Shown: positions 1-12,149 of the stretch, one piece after another
How the letters are laid out: each line of letters starts with the position of its first letter
Numbering within the stretch: the first letter of the stretch is position 1
From: Aquila chrysaetos chrysaetos
Lineage: Eukaryota; Chordata; Aves; Accipitriformes; Accipitridae
Assembly (NCBI RefSeq): GCF_900496995.4
Contig: NC_044027.1
Span: forward strand, 14,222,743 to 14,286,742
DNA length: 64,000 nt
Direction of reading: 5' to 3'
Program-made: the position numbers and the translations under genes
The notes under the pieces: generated by a model
Database searches by the model: none
The model's input: only the letters and a program-made list of their open reading frames with translations
What the model was told of the DNA's origin: nothing

Positions 1-3000
1 AGATCTTGTGGTAGGATGTGGTTAGAGTGCTGTTGATTCACATTTTTACATTATATACAGGTTAAGCTAATGTGGTAAAGCCTGGATATTTCCACTGAAA
101 GAATGCTGGGTAAAATGTTGAATTGGAGCAGAAGTAGATGCTGAATGAAGGCTGAAAAAAATAGCGTGCTTCTGAGCTATGTAGAGCATTTTACCTATTT
201 ATCTCTTGGGTGCCTAAAAATGAGGTAGTGGGTTCTTTATTTTTGCCTCTTGAGCCCCAAATGATGTCCAGGGAAGGCTGGACTTTAAAAAAGCAGAATT
301 TAAAATAAAACAAAGCCCAAGCTATATATTAAATAGATTTTCCTTTTGCATTTTTCCAGAGGTTTTGTCTCTGTTCTTACTGATTGGAGGAATTGCTTTA
401 AATTTTAAAGTTAAAAATTAAATTTTAAATTGCTTTAAAATTCCCAAGTTTAGTAAAATGAAGAAAAATTATTTTTTATAAAAAGGTAGAGGGGGGGGAC
501 CTGCTTGCTAGATCTGACTGAACTTCAAACTGTCGGCTCTGCTGCAAGTCCCCTTTCCCTGGGAATAAGTCTTTGAGCGCACTGGAGCGTGAGAGTAGAT
601 AGGAGTGACACAAGTAATCACGCTCTGAGGCCCTGGGAGTGCTGTATGGTGATCAGCGCTGGCCTTTCTCTCAAAGCTTTCTTTGCCTTCTTCACTGGGG
701 GTTTCCAGTCATTTTGGAGCTGGTTTAGTTAATGCAGCTCTGCCTTGAACCGCTAATCTAGCAGGTACATTTATGACGGCGTTAGTGAGTTCCTGGTGTA
801 GCTCCCAGGGCATAGCAAAAGTGCTGCCTTTGGTTAGCGCACAGCTATTTATTTGCCGCCCCTCTAGAAAAAGTGGCTTCAGAATGTGATTCTGTTTGAT
901 TGCTGTTAGCCACAGTAATATGAAATATTATTAATGCTATCTCTGTTCCATTTTAAATGGCCACTTTAAATGTTTGGGGAGCTATTGTGTTAAGATTGTC
1001 TGAGTGAAGGACTTGATACTCTGCCTGCAGGCAGCATCTGCAAGCAATGGTTTTTGGTTCTTTGCCTCAGGTTCAAGTGTGGGTTGTGTGCTGGTGAAGT
1101 CTGGGTGACTTAATTTATTGTGTATGTTATCATGTAACATAATGAAGGATCTTGAGTTTGGTACTACTGATGCTATTTAAATTAAAAGACTACTTCCTTA
1201 GGTATTCTTCTACCATCTGCACAAGAAATAGAACCCCCCTGAGAAGATAAATAATCTGTTTTGGTTTCTACTTGACAAAATTATGGCATTTAGTCTTGAA
1301 GTGCTAAACCTTTATGTACCATGGATTAACAGAGTGAGTGATCTGAAAGATGGTGATTCCTTGATGATGAGGTATCTTCAGCTGGTAACACTGGAATTGA
1401 GACTACTGGAAAGTATTCCTAAGGCTTTCAGGATGGTTTTGATTGGTGGCTTGTCTCATGAATTCCCTCATTTAAGAAAGGATTCATGTTGTTGAGAGTT
1501 TGTGATTTATGTAAACCATAACGGGCTTGATTCTCTATTGCCAGGTAACTGATACTGTTGCTTATATCCGCTTTGCGTTACCATAATACTGTTCTGCTTT
1601 GGGAGCATTTGGAACCCACCTGATGCAAGGCAAACCTGTCATATGGTGCAAGAAAAAAGTTTCAAATTCAGTGTCTTCTAATGCTTTTCAGGTTAAAACC
1701 AAAATAGAACCTCACTTAAGTGAAAACCCAGTATTCTTGGGGGTTTTCTCCTCCAACTCTTCCTAATTTCACTGGTGGTGCAAACTAAAACTGCAAGTAA
1801 TCCTTGCTGATGACTTTGCTGGTTCCCAAATCTAACCCAGAGTCTGGAATTCAAGAGGGATCTGTGCACTGTACCTGATGTAACCACAAGTATGTGGCAA
1901 TAGCATCAGCAGTGTGAACTTTGTAGCAGTGCAATAACGTTTTTTTTTTAATCAGTTCCAGTATTCAGAGGCTGAGGTTAAAGTCCATTTTGCCAAGTGC
2001 AGTTTTAAAATGTGGGTGTGTGGGCTGGGGAGACTCAGTATCTTGCAGTGGAATTGATCTAGGAATGAGTCCAATGCTCAGCCTTGCAGAGGCATCCTGT
2101 TTCCTTTTGAGGGGAGGGAGGAAGGATAAATTTATGTGGGGGCTGATCCTTTTGTGTTCAGTGATGGGATGGTGAAGATCTAGTCTCTGAGAACCAATAT
2201 AGCAAGTACCCTGTCTCTTAAGTTGCTCACTGGGTTCATATTGCATTTTTGTAGTGACTACTGTCTTTAAAGATTCTCTGGTAGATAGTTCTCACTCTCC
2301 TGATGTGAATTGCTGATCTTGGAGCAAAATTAGTCTGATATTTTTTTTGTTTCCTCAGAATTTATGCTGACATCTTCTTTCCAAATACTTTTGTATGTGT
2401 CCTTTTTCAGGGAATAGAGGCAAGAGAAACTTAGATCAAAATACATAGCTGCTCTTTACTGTTGTCTACTTCTGTGTGGTAGTTCAAGATAAAGGTTTTG
2501 AGGTACCTTATGACCTCTTGTGAGGTCCCATTGCTGCTCCCTAATTCTCCCTTGGGGATAACTAGATTGTTAGCAATTTGGGGTGGAGGCCCAAAGTCAC
2601 TTCTGTGTGATACAAGTGGGCTACTGGTTAAAAAGTAGAGTCTCCTTTTTTTTCCCTTTATCTTCCGCTATGTTTAGCTATTTATTTCTTCCCATTTTGC
2701 TAATGCTAGTGTTCGTGCAGACACATGGTGAGACAGATTAGGGAGCTGATCCAGCTGAAAACTAACCCATTTTAGTGAGGGAGTGGGAAAGGATTTGTTT
2801 GGGGAGTGTTTGCTGGTAATTGCTGGCACAGGGAGGCAATATGAATGAGGGGGAGGGAAAGACGCTGCCTCTTTTGCAGCAGCCTGTGCTTATGTTGGAT
2901 TAAAGTGACTCTGGGCCCACACCCATGGTCATTGTTGTAAATTGGCTGGCAGTAATCTCTGCTGAACGATGCCAAGCTCCTCTCATCCCTGCTTTTGAAC

Positions 3001-3201
3001 CTGCATGTAAGCACTGCTGTCTTCCTTGCCTCGGCTCCTCTTGAGCTGGAGCAGCAGTAGTCTGCAAAATGGAGACTTGCTGCAGTGCTGAGTTTGCCCC
3101 TCTGATCTCAGTGATTCAGGGCACCAACTGACCCATGCTCTGGTGGCAGGCAAGTACCTGTGAAGTTCAAACTGATTTGTTTCTCTTGTTTGTTTCCCTA
3201 G
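1..3201 (+). other. DOLPP1: DOLPP1 intron 1 (3' part)
   Basis: This is AT-rich non-coding sequence that ends in a polypyrimidine tract and AG directly before the first DOLPP1 exon in the window. I see no exon that could encode the missing 25 N-terminal residues and no CpG-rich promoter, so exon 1 should lie upstream of position 1. Short open frames here (for example 1283-1495) have no recognisable domain and are treated as chance. Confidence 0.7.
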
Positions 3202-3302
3202 GTGATTTCTCTGGTCAGCTTTTAGCTTATTTGAGTCTTGGTCCAATATTCATTATTGTTGGCTTTGTAACACTCATCATATTCAAGAGAGAGCTTCACA
3301 CG
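3202..3302 (+). CDS. DOLPP1: DOLPP1 exon 2
   Basis: Encodes residues 27-59 plus the last two bases of the split Gly26 codon. It includes the first membrane segment, [20 protein letters not shown], followed by FKRELHT. The acceptor is TTTCCCTAG and the donor is GTGAGT. Confidence 0.96.
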
Positions 3303-6300
3303 GTGAGTCCTTCTCTCCCTTCCCAGCTTCTCCTTATGACAAAAGTATTTTCCTTTGTCACCTGGTCCTCCTGTATTCACACTTCTTTTTCTCTCTTTAA
3401 AGAGCAAGTTTAGGTAAGGTGATCTTCCTGTCAAAGAACAGCAGGAGACACTTATCACCTGTACCAGGTTAAAAGACTGCTTAGCCTTTGCTGACTTTTC
3501 TGTTACTCTGTGGTATGTTTTGGGCATTATCTGTCCAAAACCATCAAGGGAGATGTTTGAGGAACTAAGGAATGCTGTTGCAAAGTGGGAACACTCCCAA
3601 GATCCAGTAGGATCATAGTACTAGTAGGTTCCTGCAAGATGGGCAGCATATGCAGGAGATGGCGTCTGAAACTCAGTAGGATGTGCTTTCTTTGAACTAC
3701 TGAGGCAGAAAAGGGGATACAAAACAAAACCTACGGATTCCCAAAGGAGTGGATCTATCTAGAAGGGCTGCTTCCCAGCTGTGAATCGAATACCAGGGAC
3801 AGAAGAGACTTGCTTCTGTCCAAATGACCAACAAGGGACTTTTTTGTAATACATAATGCTTTCTGTCTGCTCTGGCAGGTAGTTGGGAATTAGTGTCATG
3901 GATAAATTCCCTTTAGGAGGTATAAACCTCTTGTAACATTTGCCCTCAGTAAACAGATAAAATAGGGGCCAGTGAAAGGATTTTGGCAGCAGATTTCTAA
4001 TATAGGGCCATGGTGTCATGGGAACCAGTGGCTCAAGGGACCTGGGAATGGGGCTTCTAGCTTATTAAGCCAATGCTAGCTAGGAGAGACAGCTGTTAAG
4101 TTTTGGCAACCCAAAGGTTTCTTGTTGATCCAAAAGAGAGAATAAGCTAGAGTACCTATTGCACAAATTCATAGGTTTTTGAATACAGGGGCTTGTTAGG
4201 TGTTGTTAATGACACAAGTGTTGAGGCTGATTCCTGGTTCTTTATGTGGGAAGTCACCACTGAGCTGGAGAGAGGCTAGCTGGCTTGCAGCAGCTTAACC
4301 CATAGCTCAGGACATAGTGTAAAATTGCTTCATCATCTGGAATGGGACTGAGTGTTAAGGAGGCAGATTATCATCACCAGCTGGGAATTTGATCACAGCA
4401 GCAGGACTAATTTAGGGGAGGTGTATGGACTATGGAATTAAAGAGTAAAAATAAATGCTACCAGTCTGGCTCAGTTCAGAATGTGACTTCAATTTAGACT
4501 GAAGACAGCAACTTCAAGATGAAAATATTCATAGAGGACAAAGCCAGAAAGCCTAAAAAGTCACCTTTTTAAAAGCTATTCACAGATAACAGTGCATGCA
4601 CTCCCCCTGTTGGTCGTTGGGGAAAGGCAATCCCTTAAAACCTGCCCTGTTAAAAAAATGTCACTTTCTACACTTGCTGGTGGAAGTATGCTAACAGAAT
4701 TGCTATACAGTGTCATTTTTGTCTCTTTCTGTGTATCATCTCCTGAAAAGCTGCATATGCACAATGTGTTGCCAAATACACAAAGTGGGCTGAAAAAATT
4801 GCTTTTCTTCCTCAGGTAGAGAATTTTGAAGCTATTGGTTTTAACTCTAGCAGTCAAAAAAAATTTAGAAACATATGGGTTGGGGCTTTGTCAACAGAGT
4901 GCCTGGTAAGTAGATGAATCTTTTAGATAGGATGACACAGTTGTCTTGCCTTCACAGATCTCTTTCTTGGGAGGGCTGGCATTCAACGAGGGAGTGAACT
5001 GGTTAATAAAAAATGTAATCCGGGAGCCTCGGCCCTGCGAAGGTATGGTATGGCCCATTGGTGTCATGGTGTCAGCTGAGTTTTGAGTGGAATGCTAACT
5101 GTGGGGGGTTAGAGGGCGTTTTCCCCTTTGCCTCATGTTGGCTTTGGATGTTTGGGTGTAATAAGGCTGGCAGAGCCATTTGAGCAGAGACATGTCCTGT
5201 GAACTCATGTGCACATACTCCAGCAGAGTGGTCTGGCTTCACATCTGGAGCGTTCCAGCTGCTATGTACAGAGTAGACCTTGACCATACTCTTTCTTCTT
5301 CTCTTCCCAGAAGCCCATTCAACAGTGACCACAAAATATGGGATGCCGTCCAGCCACTCCCAATTCATGTGGTTTTTCTCTGTCTATTCCTTTCTGTTCC
5401 TTTATTTAAGGTAAAAATTCAATGTCAGGTTTTGGCTGTTAATATGTTGAAACACCTGAAATAGATGGCTCCCTTGCTGTGTGCCACTTCAGTGGCATAA
5501 TGGCATTAAATCTGAGGAACTACACAATTTACTGTGGCTAGGGTGGATGAAGCATGTCTGTCTCAATCTGAATGTAGGACTGTAGTTACCATTGCTGAAA
5601 ACTGAAGGGTATGGGTGGGCCTCCTACGCCTATCTGGGTACAGGTCTCCTGATTTGCTTTATCTAAGCTGTGATGATCTGCCAGTGTGAGGGAAGGGGGA
5701 GGGGAATAGGGAGGAGGAAAGAAGAGCTGCTTTCTCATGTGTCTACTCAGTTTTGTCAGTGGGGTTGTTGGGGATCTTTTAGGTAATAACTGTTGCCCAC
5801 TTGCATGACCTTTTAGTTCATCTCCCTTACCAAGTACTGGTTTTACATGCTGTGCTGTGCTTTTCTGAAATTCTTGCTGGGGCATGGCTCTGTCTTGTGG
5901 CTCCACGTGTGGAGGAAGACAAAACTCACAGTTCCTCCTAGCTTTGTGGATGATGGAGGGACTCTGATGTCTTGGCTCCCTGTTGCATATGCTCAGCATG
6001 TGCCTTTCACATCAGTTGCAGTAGTTGTGAGCATTCTGCCTTCCATCACAGCAATCCTTGTTAACAGTTGGAGAGAGAGAAGTGTGGCTTTTTGGCTTCT
6101 CTTTAACTGCTGCCAGTGGGACAGATTGCTGCTGGGATGGTATCGAGCTGCCCATGACCCCACTGGAGTAGACCTTTCCTAGGGTTTCAGAGATAGTGAG
6201 AACAGAGATAGGGACTGCTTAGCTCCCTGCCACTGTGCTAATGGCTCTCCATCTCTTTCAGAATGCACCAAACAAACAATGCGAGGTTTCTGGATTTACT

Positions 6301-9170
6301 ATGGCGACATGTGCTGTCCATCTGCCTCGTCACAGTGGCTTTGCTAGTCTCATATAGTAGGTATGGAGCAATTGTTTGTCTTATGCTCTCATACAGTCCT
6401 GTGGCCTTTAACAGCCAGCAGACCTGTCATTCCTTATCCTGCATTTCTGATCTAATTCTTGATGACTGCATTGTACAAGTCAGAGCTTTGTGGAAGTTGC
6501 TGTGTTGCTGTCAGACCCTTCAAATAAGCAAAGGTGCTACATGTGTGGTGCTTCACAGAAGCATTTATAAAAACCAAGATCAGCTGAGCTTGTACCAGTT
6601 CCCCATCGGCTCCATTGCCATGCTCTAGCCTCACTGCCTTGCCCTCTTTCCAGCACTAATCATGAAAGCATTGCACCATGCCTTGGCACACCAGCATCTG
6701 CAGCATGTGGATTGCTACAGTTGATCAGTCTGTTTTGCTTGAGCATTAGTTAATAAAAACATTTATAGCTGTTTGACTTGGAACATTTAGTTGTATTAAG
6801 ATGAATAAAGAAAATGAAACTTTGATAATAATTTTTTTCCTGTTTAGTAGATTTAAAAAAAAAAAACAAAAACAAACCAACCACACACACATATATAAAA
6901 TGAGGTCCAGTGATTGGAAACCAGAAAAATTCAGGCTAGAAAAAATAAGGCCATGTTTTCCACAGGAAAGTAATTACCTGTTGGCACAGTTGACTGTACA
7001 GAAGAGATGATTCCTTATTACTGGTTATTTTAAAAATTGACAGGACAATTTCATAAGAGATACATGGTCTAATTCAAATAAATTAATTTGAGGAAATCCG
7101 GTGGCCTGTGCTAGGCAGAGGGTCAGATAAGATGATCTTAGTGGCTTTATGATACATGGGTGAAAAGAATTTTGAACATGGCTCATGTGCGTGGATAACT
7201 TAACAGACCATTAATACAGCTTTCTGAATGGGCGCAATCACAGTAAGCATGCTGTGGTAGTGCAGCCGCCTTGCTGTCACATTTGAGAGCAGCAAAATCG
7301 TAACAAAAATGCTGTTTATGTTCTTAAAAGCCTTTAAGCCACAGCTTTGCTGGCTTGGGGGGGAACTTGTCCTGTTACTGGCTTTGGAAAAGTCTCGTGG
7401 GAACCAACAGTAATAGTTCCTCAGCTAATCCAAAGATATATGAGGAAGAATGTGGAGGGTTATTGATTTAAGCTCAAACTAGAAGTGCTCTAAGCTAAAA
7501 CTGCTGTAGCAGGGAAGACAGTTTTTCCAAGTTTTTTCCCCACTTTTTTTTTTGCCAGCTTTTTAGTGAAAAAAGTAAGATAGCTACTTCTAACATCTGG
7601 AGGATAACTTGCTCAGGACATCTGAGGGTCCAGTGAGACATCAGTCCTTGAGTCATGCCTCCTCTTGTTTTAAAGCCTGTCTGGTGACTCTTCTCTTCCA
7701 CTGCAGGGTTTATTTGCTTTATCACACCTGGAGCCAAGTCTTATATGGAGGTGTGGCAGGAAGCATTATGGCCATAGCCTGGTTTGCCTTCACACAAGAG
7801 ATATTAACCCCTCTCTTCCCAAGGATAGCTGCGTGGTAAGTCCATTCATTCTGTTGAGGTTTTATTCCTGCAAGTCTGCATTGTGTGGATTGTTGTTTTG
7901 CTCATTAAATGAGTTCCCTGCAATGAGTTGGTAACACAGGTGTAGTAGAATTACCTGGTAAAAGAAAATTTTCCTAATCTATCAGTGTAAAAATTGTACC
8001 TTGCATGTGAAGTAAAACAAATGTAAAGATACTTCAGTCTCTAAATTTTAGTTGGAGCTGTGCAAGCCCTGACTGTAAATGGGCTGCTCAAACTTCTATG
8101 ATCCACCTAAGTTACAGATGTTAGAAATGAGAATTCCTGGGTTCTGTTCCAGTTTTGCATACTGACTGTTGTGTAACCTACTTGTTCCTCCATACATATC
8201 CTTGCCTGATACAGGTGGGCGAGAGAGGAAGTTTAAGCAACTGTTAGTTTGTAAAGCCCTATTAAAGTTGAGATGTGGCAGAGTGCTGGAGAAGCTTTTC
8301 ATGTAGAACTGATCTTTCTTAATGAACATCAAATGACCTGGTGAAATTGCAAAGCTATTTAAATGTAAGATAGTCTGGAAACATTGTATAAGGAAAGAAA
8401 AAGAGTTTTTTGATTAAATTTAACAAGGAGCCCTTTTGCCAGCCTGAAGGGTAATAGAATAGTATTGTTAAGTTTGGAGGAGTTTTTGTGCCTTTTTTTT
8501 TTTTAATCAGAATTGTGGTGGAGAAAAAGTCTAATTATTTCCCCCTTTCCACCTCCTTGTCCGTTTCCAGGCCAATTTCAGAGTTCTTTTTAATCCGAGA
8601 TACCAGCCTCATTCCTAACATCCTGTGGTTTGAATACACAGTCACGAGAGCAGAGGCAAGGTAAGTTTTATTGGGGGGTGGAGGAGCTGTAGCTGGTTTG
8701 ACTTGTCAGATGTAGTTATTTTTCTGATATGTAGATAGCTGCTGTGTGTAGAATAGTGCAGAGTAAAGAAATACGAAGTTGTGGGTTAACTACTGCATCT
8801 GCGAGGCGAGTGTTGTGGAGTGTGAGAGTAAAGAATGTTGCATTTAAGCAGTATTTCAGCTCCCTAGTCCATGTTCTTTGCAAGCAGTTGTTCATAATCT
8901 TGCATCCACATGTGAGCTTGTGCACACTTAAGGCATAGTGGATGTTGCAGGACTGTAAAGAGTAGGAAGGACTGATCTCCCTGTAGAGTATGGTGGGGGC
9001 AGCTTTATTTTTGTGTGGAGCTAAGCAGAGCCTTACTTTAATCCTCCTGTATTTTACCCACTGGTTTGCTGCGATACCCTGCAATAGGGTTGGGGCCGCC
9101 TCTCTCACCTCGCCCTCTGTGTTGCCATTGCAGAAACAGACAGCGCAAGCTGGGTACGAAGCTCCAGTGA
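3202..9170 (+). CDS. DOLPP1: Dolichyldiphosphatase 1, 3' seven coding exons (partial gene)
   Basis: DOLPP1 removes a phosphate from dolichyl pyrophosphate at the lumenal face of the ER, recycling the lipid carrier of N-glycosylation. Coding exons are 3202-3302, 4958-5042, 5311-5410, 6262-6360, 7707-7835, 8571-8660 and 9134-9170. They join in one frame to residues 26-238 by human numbering and end at a TGA. The three PAP2-superfamily phosphatase motifs are intact: KX6RP (K77 to R84-P85), PSSH (100-103, the family's PSGH position) and SRX5H (S153-R154 to H160). Several hydrophobic segments fit a multipass ER protein. The N-terminal 25 residues are outside the window. The gene converges on CRAT, as in human. 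Identity is near certain from residue-level agreement across all exons. Confidence 0.97.
4958..5042 (+). CDS. DOLPP1: DOLPP1 exon 3, first catalytic motif
   Basis: Encodes residues 60-87, with Glu88 split across the intron. It contains the KX6RP phosphatase motif, read as KNVIREPRP. The acceptor is CTTCACAG and the donor is GTATGG. Confidence 0.96.
5311..5410 (+). CDS. DOLPP1: DOLPP1 exon 4, second catalytic motif
   Basis: Encodes residues 89-120 and includes [11 protein letters not shown], the PSGH-type motif with the catalytic-region histidine, then a hydrophobic membrane segment rich in Phe and Leu. The acceptor is CTTCCCAG and the donor is GTAAAA. The residues just before the motif (EEAHSTVTT) differ from what I recall in human, in a loop. 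Confidence 0.96.
6262..6360 (+). CDS. DOLPP1: DOLPP1 exon 5
   Basis: Encodes residues 122-153, starting [18 protein letters not shown] and ending in the Ser of the SRX5H motif; the motif's Arg codon is split by the next intron. The acceptor is CTCTTTCAG and the donor is GTATGG. Confidence 0.96.
7707..7835 (+). CDS. DOLPP1: DOLPP1 exon 6, third catalytic motif
   Basis: Encodes residues 155-196. It completes SRX5H (VYLLYH, with the catalytic histidine at 160) and carries a further membrane segment around [13 protein letters not shown]. The acceptor is CACTGCAG and the donor is GTAAGT. Confidence 0.96.
8571..8660 (+). CDS. DOLPP1: DOLPP1 exon 7
   Basis: Encodes residues 198-226, [16 protein letters not shown] through TVTRAEA, with Trp197 and Arg227 split across the flanking introns. 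The acceptor is CCGTTTCCAG and the donor is GTAAGT. Confidence 0.96.
9134..9170 (+). CDS. DOLPP1: DOLPP1 exon 8, terminal coding part
   Basis: Encodes the basic C-terminal tail [11 protein letters not shown] followed by TGA at 9168-9170. The acceptor is TTGCAG. The exon continues as 3' UTR. Confidence 0.95.
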
Positions 9171-12060
9171 CTCGAGAAGTTTGGGGACCTGAGTGCACGT
9201 TTTAACAGAGACAGACAAGAGCAGAGACCTGGGAGCAGCAAGGAGCCTTTTAACAGACGGACCAAAGGAACAGGCAGGGACCATACCCAAAACCTGAAAG
9301 CCTTTGCTCTGCTTTAGCAGCTAGCTGGATGCTCCCTGATGCATGTGGGACCGTGCAGGAGTAGAAACTCATTTTCAACACAGATGCACATTGCCGGTTG
9401 GAATGTACCATCATGTCTACGTCAGGGGAGGGGGGAGAAAATGCCTGGTGTCATGTTCGGGGGAGGGAAAACCAAAAATGAATCCTTTCTGTGACTTTTT
9501 TTTTTAGCATGAAATATACACACTATTTATTTATTTTTTTAAATGGAACTATTGTTTTTGGGGGTGGGTGAGGCATTGATTGTGTGTTTTGTTTTTGTTT
9601 TTTGTTTCGGTTTTTCTTTTTGGAAGAAGATGACAAAACTAATCTCAAGTTGATCATGTTTAATTAGGGCTTCTAATTTTTAAAAACTTCTTAGGATGGA
9701 GGGGAACTAGGATGGGGTGACCTAGGCAGAAGGGGAAGGAAGACTTTTTGTCCTTTCTGCAACCAGTTTGGGAGATCAAAATCAATTCCAACTGCACTGT
9801 ACAGATAGAAAGAAAGACTAAGGATCTGATTTTTAACACTAGTGATGGTTCTGCAGGGAAGCCTGCATGGATACCATTAAGGGGAGTGTGTGTGTAAAAC
9901 AAAGGAAAAACTGAAATATACTATTATTTTTTTTTTTCCACTGCTGCTCCTGTTGTGTAATTAGCAAGAGTGTCTTTCTCAGAATCTCTTCTAGGTGGCA
10001 AGATTATCATACATATCTCACATTTATTCCATCTCTTCCTTTACACTTTTATTACCTCAGGGTTGCTGTGATCTGTACAGCTTCTGTTGTACTGAGTGGG
10101 CTACCGATGGCACTAGAAAGCCCATTGGTTATAAGCAGTGCTGTGCTCCAGTAAGGGTTAGCCCAAAGCCTTACAAAATTCAGTTGCTAGTCTCTGTCTT
10201 AAGCACTGGATTTTTAATTTTTTTTTTCCTGTTAAAGATTAAAGGAGGGATTTTTAAGAATGAACAAAGTGACAACCATAAATTAATCACAAGGTGAATG
10301 ATTAATAACTAGCTCAGCTGCTGTCTGAAATATTTCTTGAAGAGTCCTGTTAGAATCCAACTGTGAACTCAAGTAGTGAGCTTGTCCTAGCATGAGACTC
10401 CTACCAGTTATTACAGTGGCTTGGTCAGGGTTCTGCAGTAGTAACCTTGAATGCCGAACTCCTACAAGCAAGTTTTGCTTTCCATCCTTCTTCCGTTCTG
10501 ATTCTTTGTTTGGCCAGTCAGCTCTCCGGATGCTGTGTCTCTGTGGGAGTGTGCCTGCCATCTGTGTGTGCTGGTGATGCCCACAACTTCTGTCATCCAT
10601 GAGTTAACGTGGCAAGGGCTATACTCAAAAGTGCTTCAGGGCTGTGCATGGACACTTTCTGTATTTCTAGTACATAATGCAGCAGTTCAAGTGTAACTAT
10701 AGAGAAATATTTATTCAAAGCACAATTGACTTGAACTTTCACAGATAAAGGACAGCTTCTGAACTGGCTCAAAGGTCATCGGTGTGCCTTCGATGCAGTC
10801 ATGTGAGCAGAGGTAAAATGACTGTCACATCTCAGTCTTGCTGCCTGTTTTACTATCTCCACTTTAATCAGACTCCTGCATTATAAAGCTGCTTGAAGTG
10901 AGATGTGTTTCTGTTCATCTTGATTTTTATTCTTTTGAGTTTTCATCTGTGCCTGTTGCCATAGGAGTTTGTGTGTTTGTATGGAGTGGGAGCTGCTGTA
11001 GAAACTGTTGGACAACTGGAGTGTTAACTGTAGAAAGCAGTGATCCTGATCTAGATCAGGAATGAAGGCTGTTTTAAATTTCTGTGTTTAAGTAGCTATG
11101 GGTAGTAAACTAACTGTTTTCAGTTGTTACAGCAATATATATATTTTTTTTTAAGAACTGTTTAGTATTTGCATAACATGAGCAATCCTGTTAACAACTG
11201 AAGGACCTGAGCACTGGATCTGCTTTGAAGGTGCATCAGAATAAAGAGGCATCTTGCAGCTTTCACAAGGGCATTTGATCTGACTTAGAACAGCTCTATT
11301 AAAATGAGACAGGACATCAGATAGGCCACATGACATGGTGGTACCATATGTTTCAGTTTGAAAGCTGGTACTAATCACTTATGTCTTGCAAAACTATTTG
11401 TTTTCTCTTTATATCTCTTGTAAGTTAACTTACAAAGCCAGAAGGGAGATCACAACTCTCTTCCCCAAGGACAAGGTTGAAAGAGTGGATTGTTTCAAGA
11501 GTGGCTAGCACTTCCCTAGCCCCTCTCAGGCTGTTATGACAGACTGATGGAAAAACTGTATGTGGAAACACCTACTGAGAACTAGAACATAGGGAAGAGG
11601 TTTCATCTCCTCATGGAGAGCAGTGTAGTGTAAAAAGCTGTTCCACTTCATGTTGCCTTCAAACCCAAGCTTCCTACAGTAATTCTTAGGAGTAAGGGAG
11701 AGGAAGAAGAGCTCTTGTAAGACACTGTAATAAACTCTCCTCTGTTCTCTGTGAGTTGTTTGTAATCTGCATCTTCTGCCTACTTTTGCTGTACCTTTCC
11801 AGAAATCTTTGCAATACTTGATATAGTAGAAATTCCTTAGTGATCCCATGGATTTTCTTAACTAAATGGTGCTGCGCAGGAAAAAGATTTGAGCTCTGCC
11901 TTATTATCCTACACTTGTATGAAGTCTCCTGCCACTAGTTTTCTGAAATGGAGTATTTTCTTTGGAATATGTGGCTTTGCAAGCAAATGCTTTCTATTCC
12001 TCCCCTGTACTCAAGGGGGCTGGATGGAGATACTAAGACAATAAAAGGAAGGTGACAGAA
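9171..12060 (+). other. DOLPP1: Probable DOLPP1 3' UTR
   Basis: Non-coding sequence follows the DOLPP1 stop. Candidate cleavage signals on this strand are AATAAA at 11240-11245, 11729-11734 and 12040-12045. The last is followed by a GT-rich stretch and lies just before the convergent CRAT signals. Which signal is used cannot be told from sequence alone. Open frames on either strand (for example minus 8716-9198) show no domain. Confidence 0.5.
12040..12045 (+). terminator. DOLPP1: Candidate DOLPP1 distal poly(A) signal
   Basis: A canonical AATAAA with TGCTGTGGTT-type GT-rich sequence 20-30 bases downstream. It would give a 3' UTR of about 2.9 kb. Earlier AATAAA copies in the same UTR could give shorter transcripts. 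Confidence 0.45.
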
Positions 12061-12149
12061 TGCTGTGGTTCACTGTTCTTGCTGTCCCCACACAAACATC
12101 CTCCTATAAGGGTAGTTATGTAACTTCTGCAGTGTTTGAGGAGATTTAA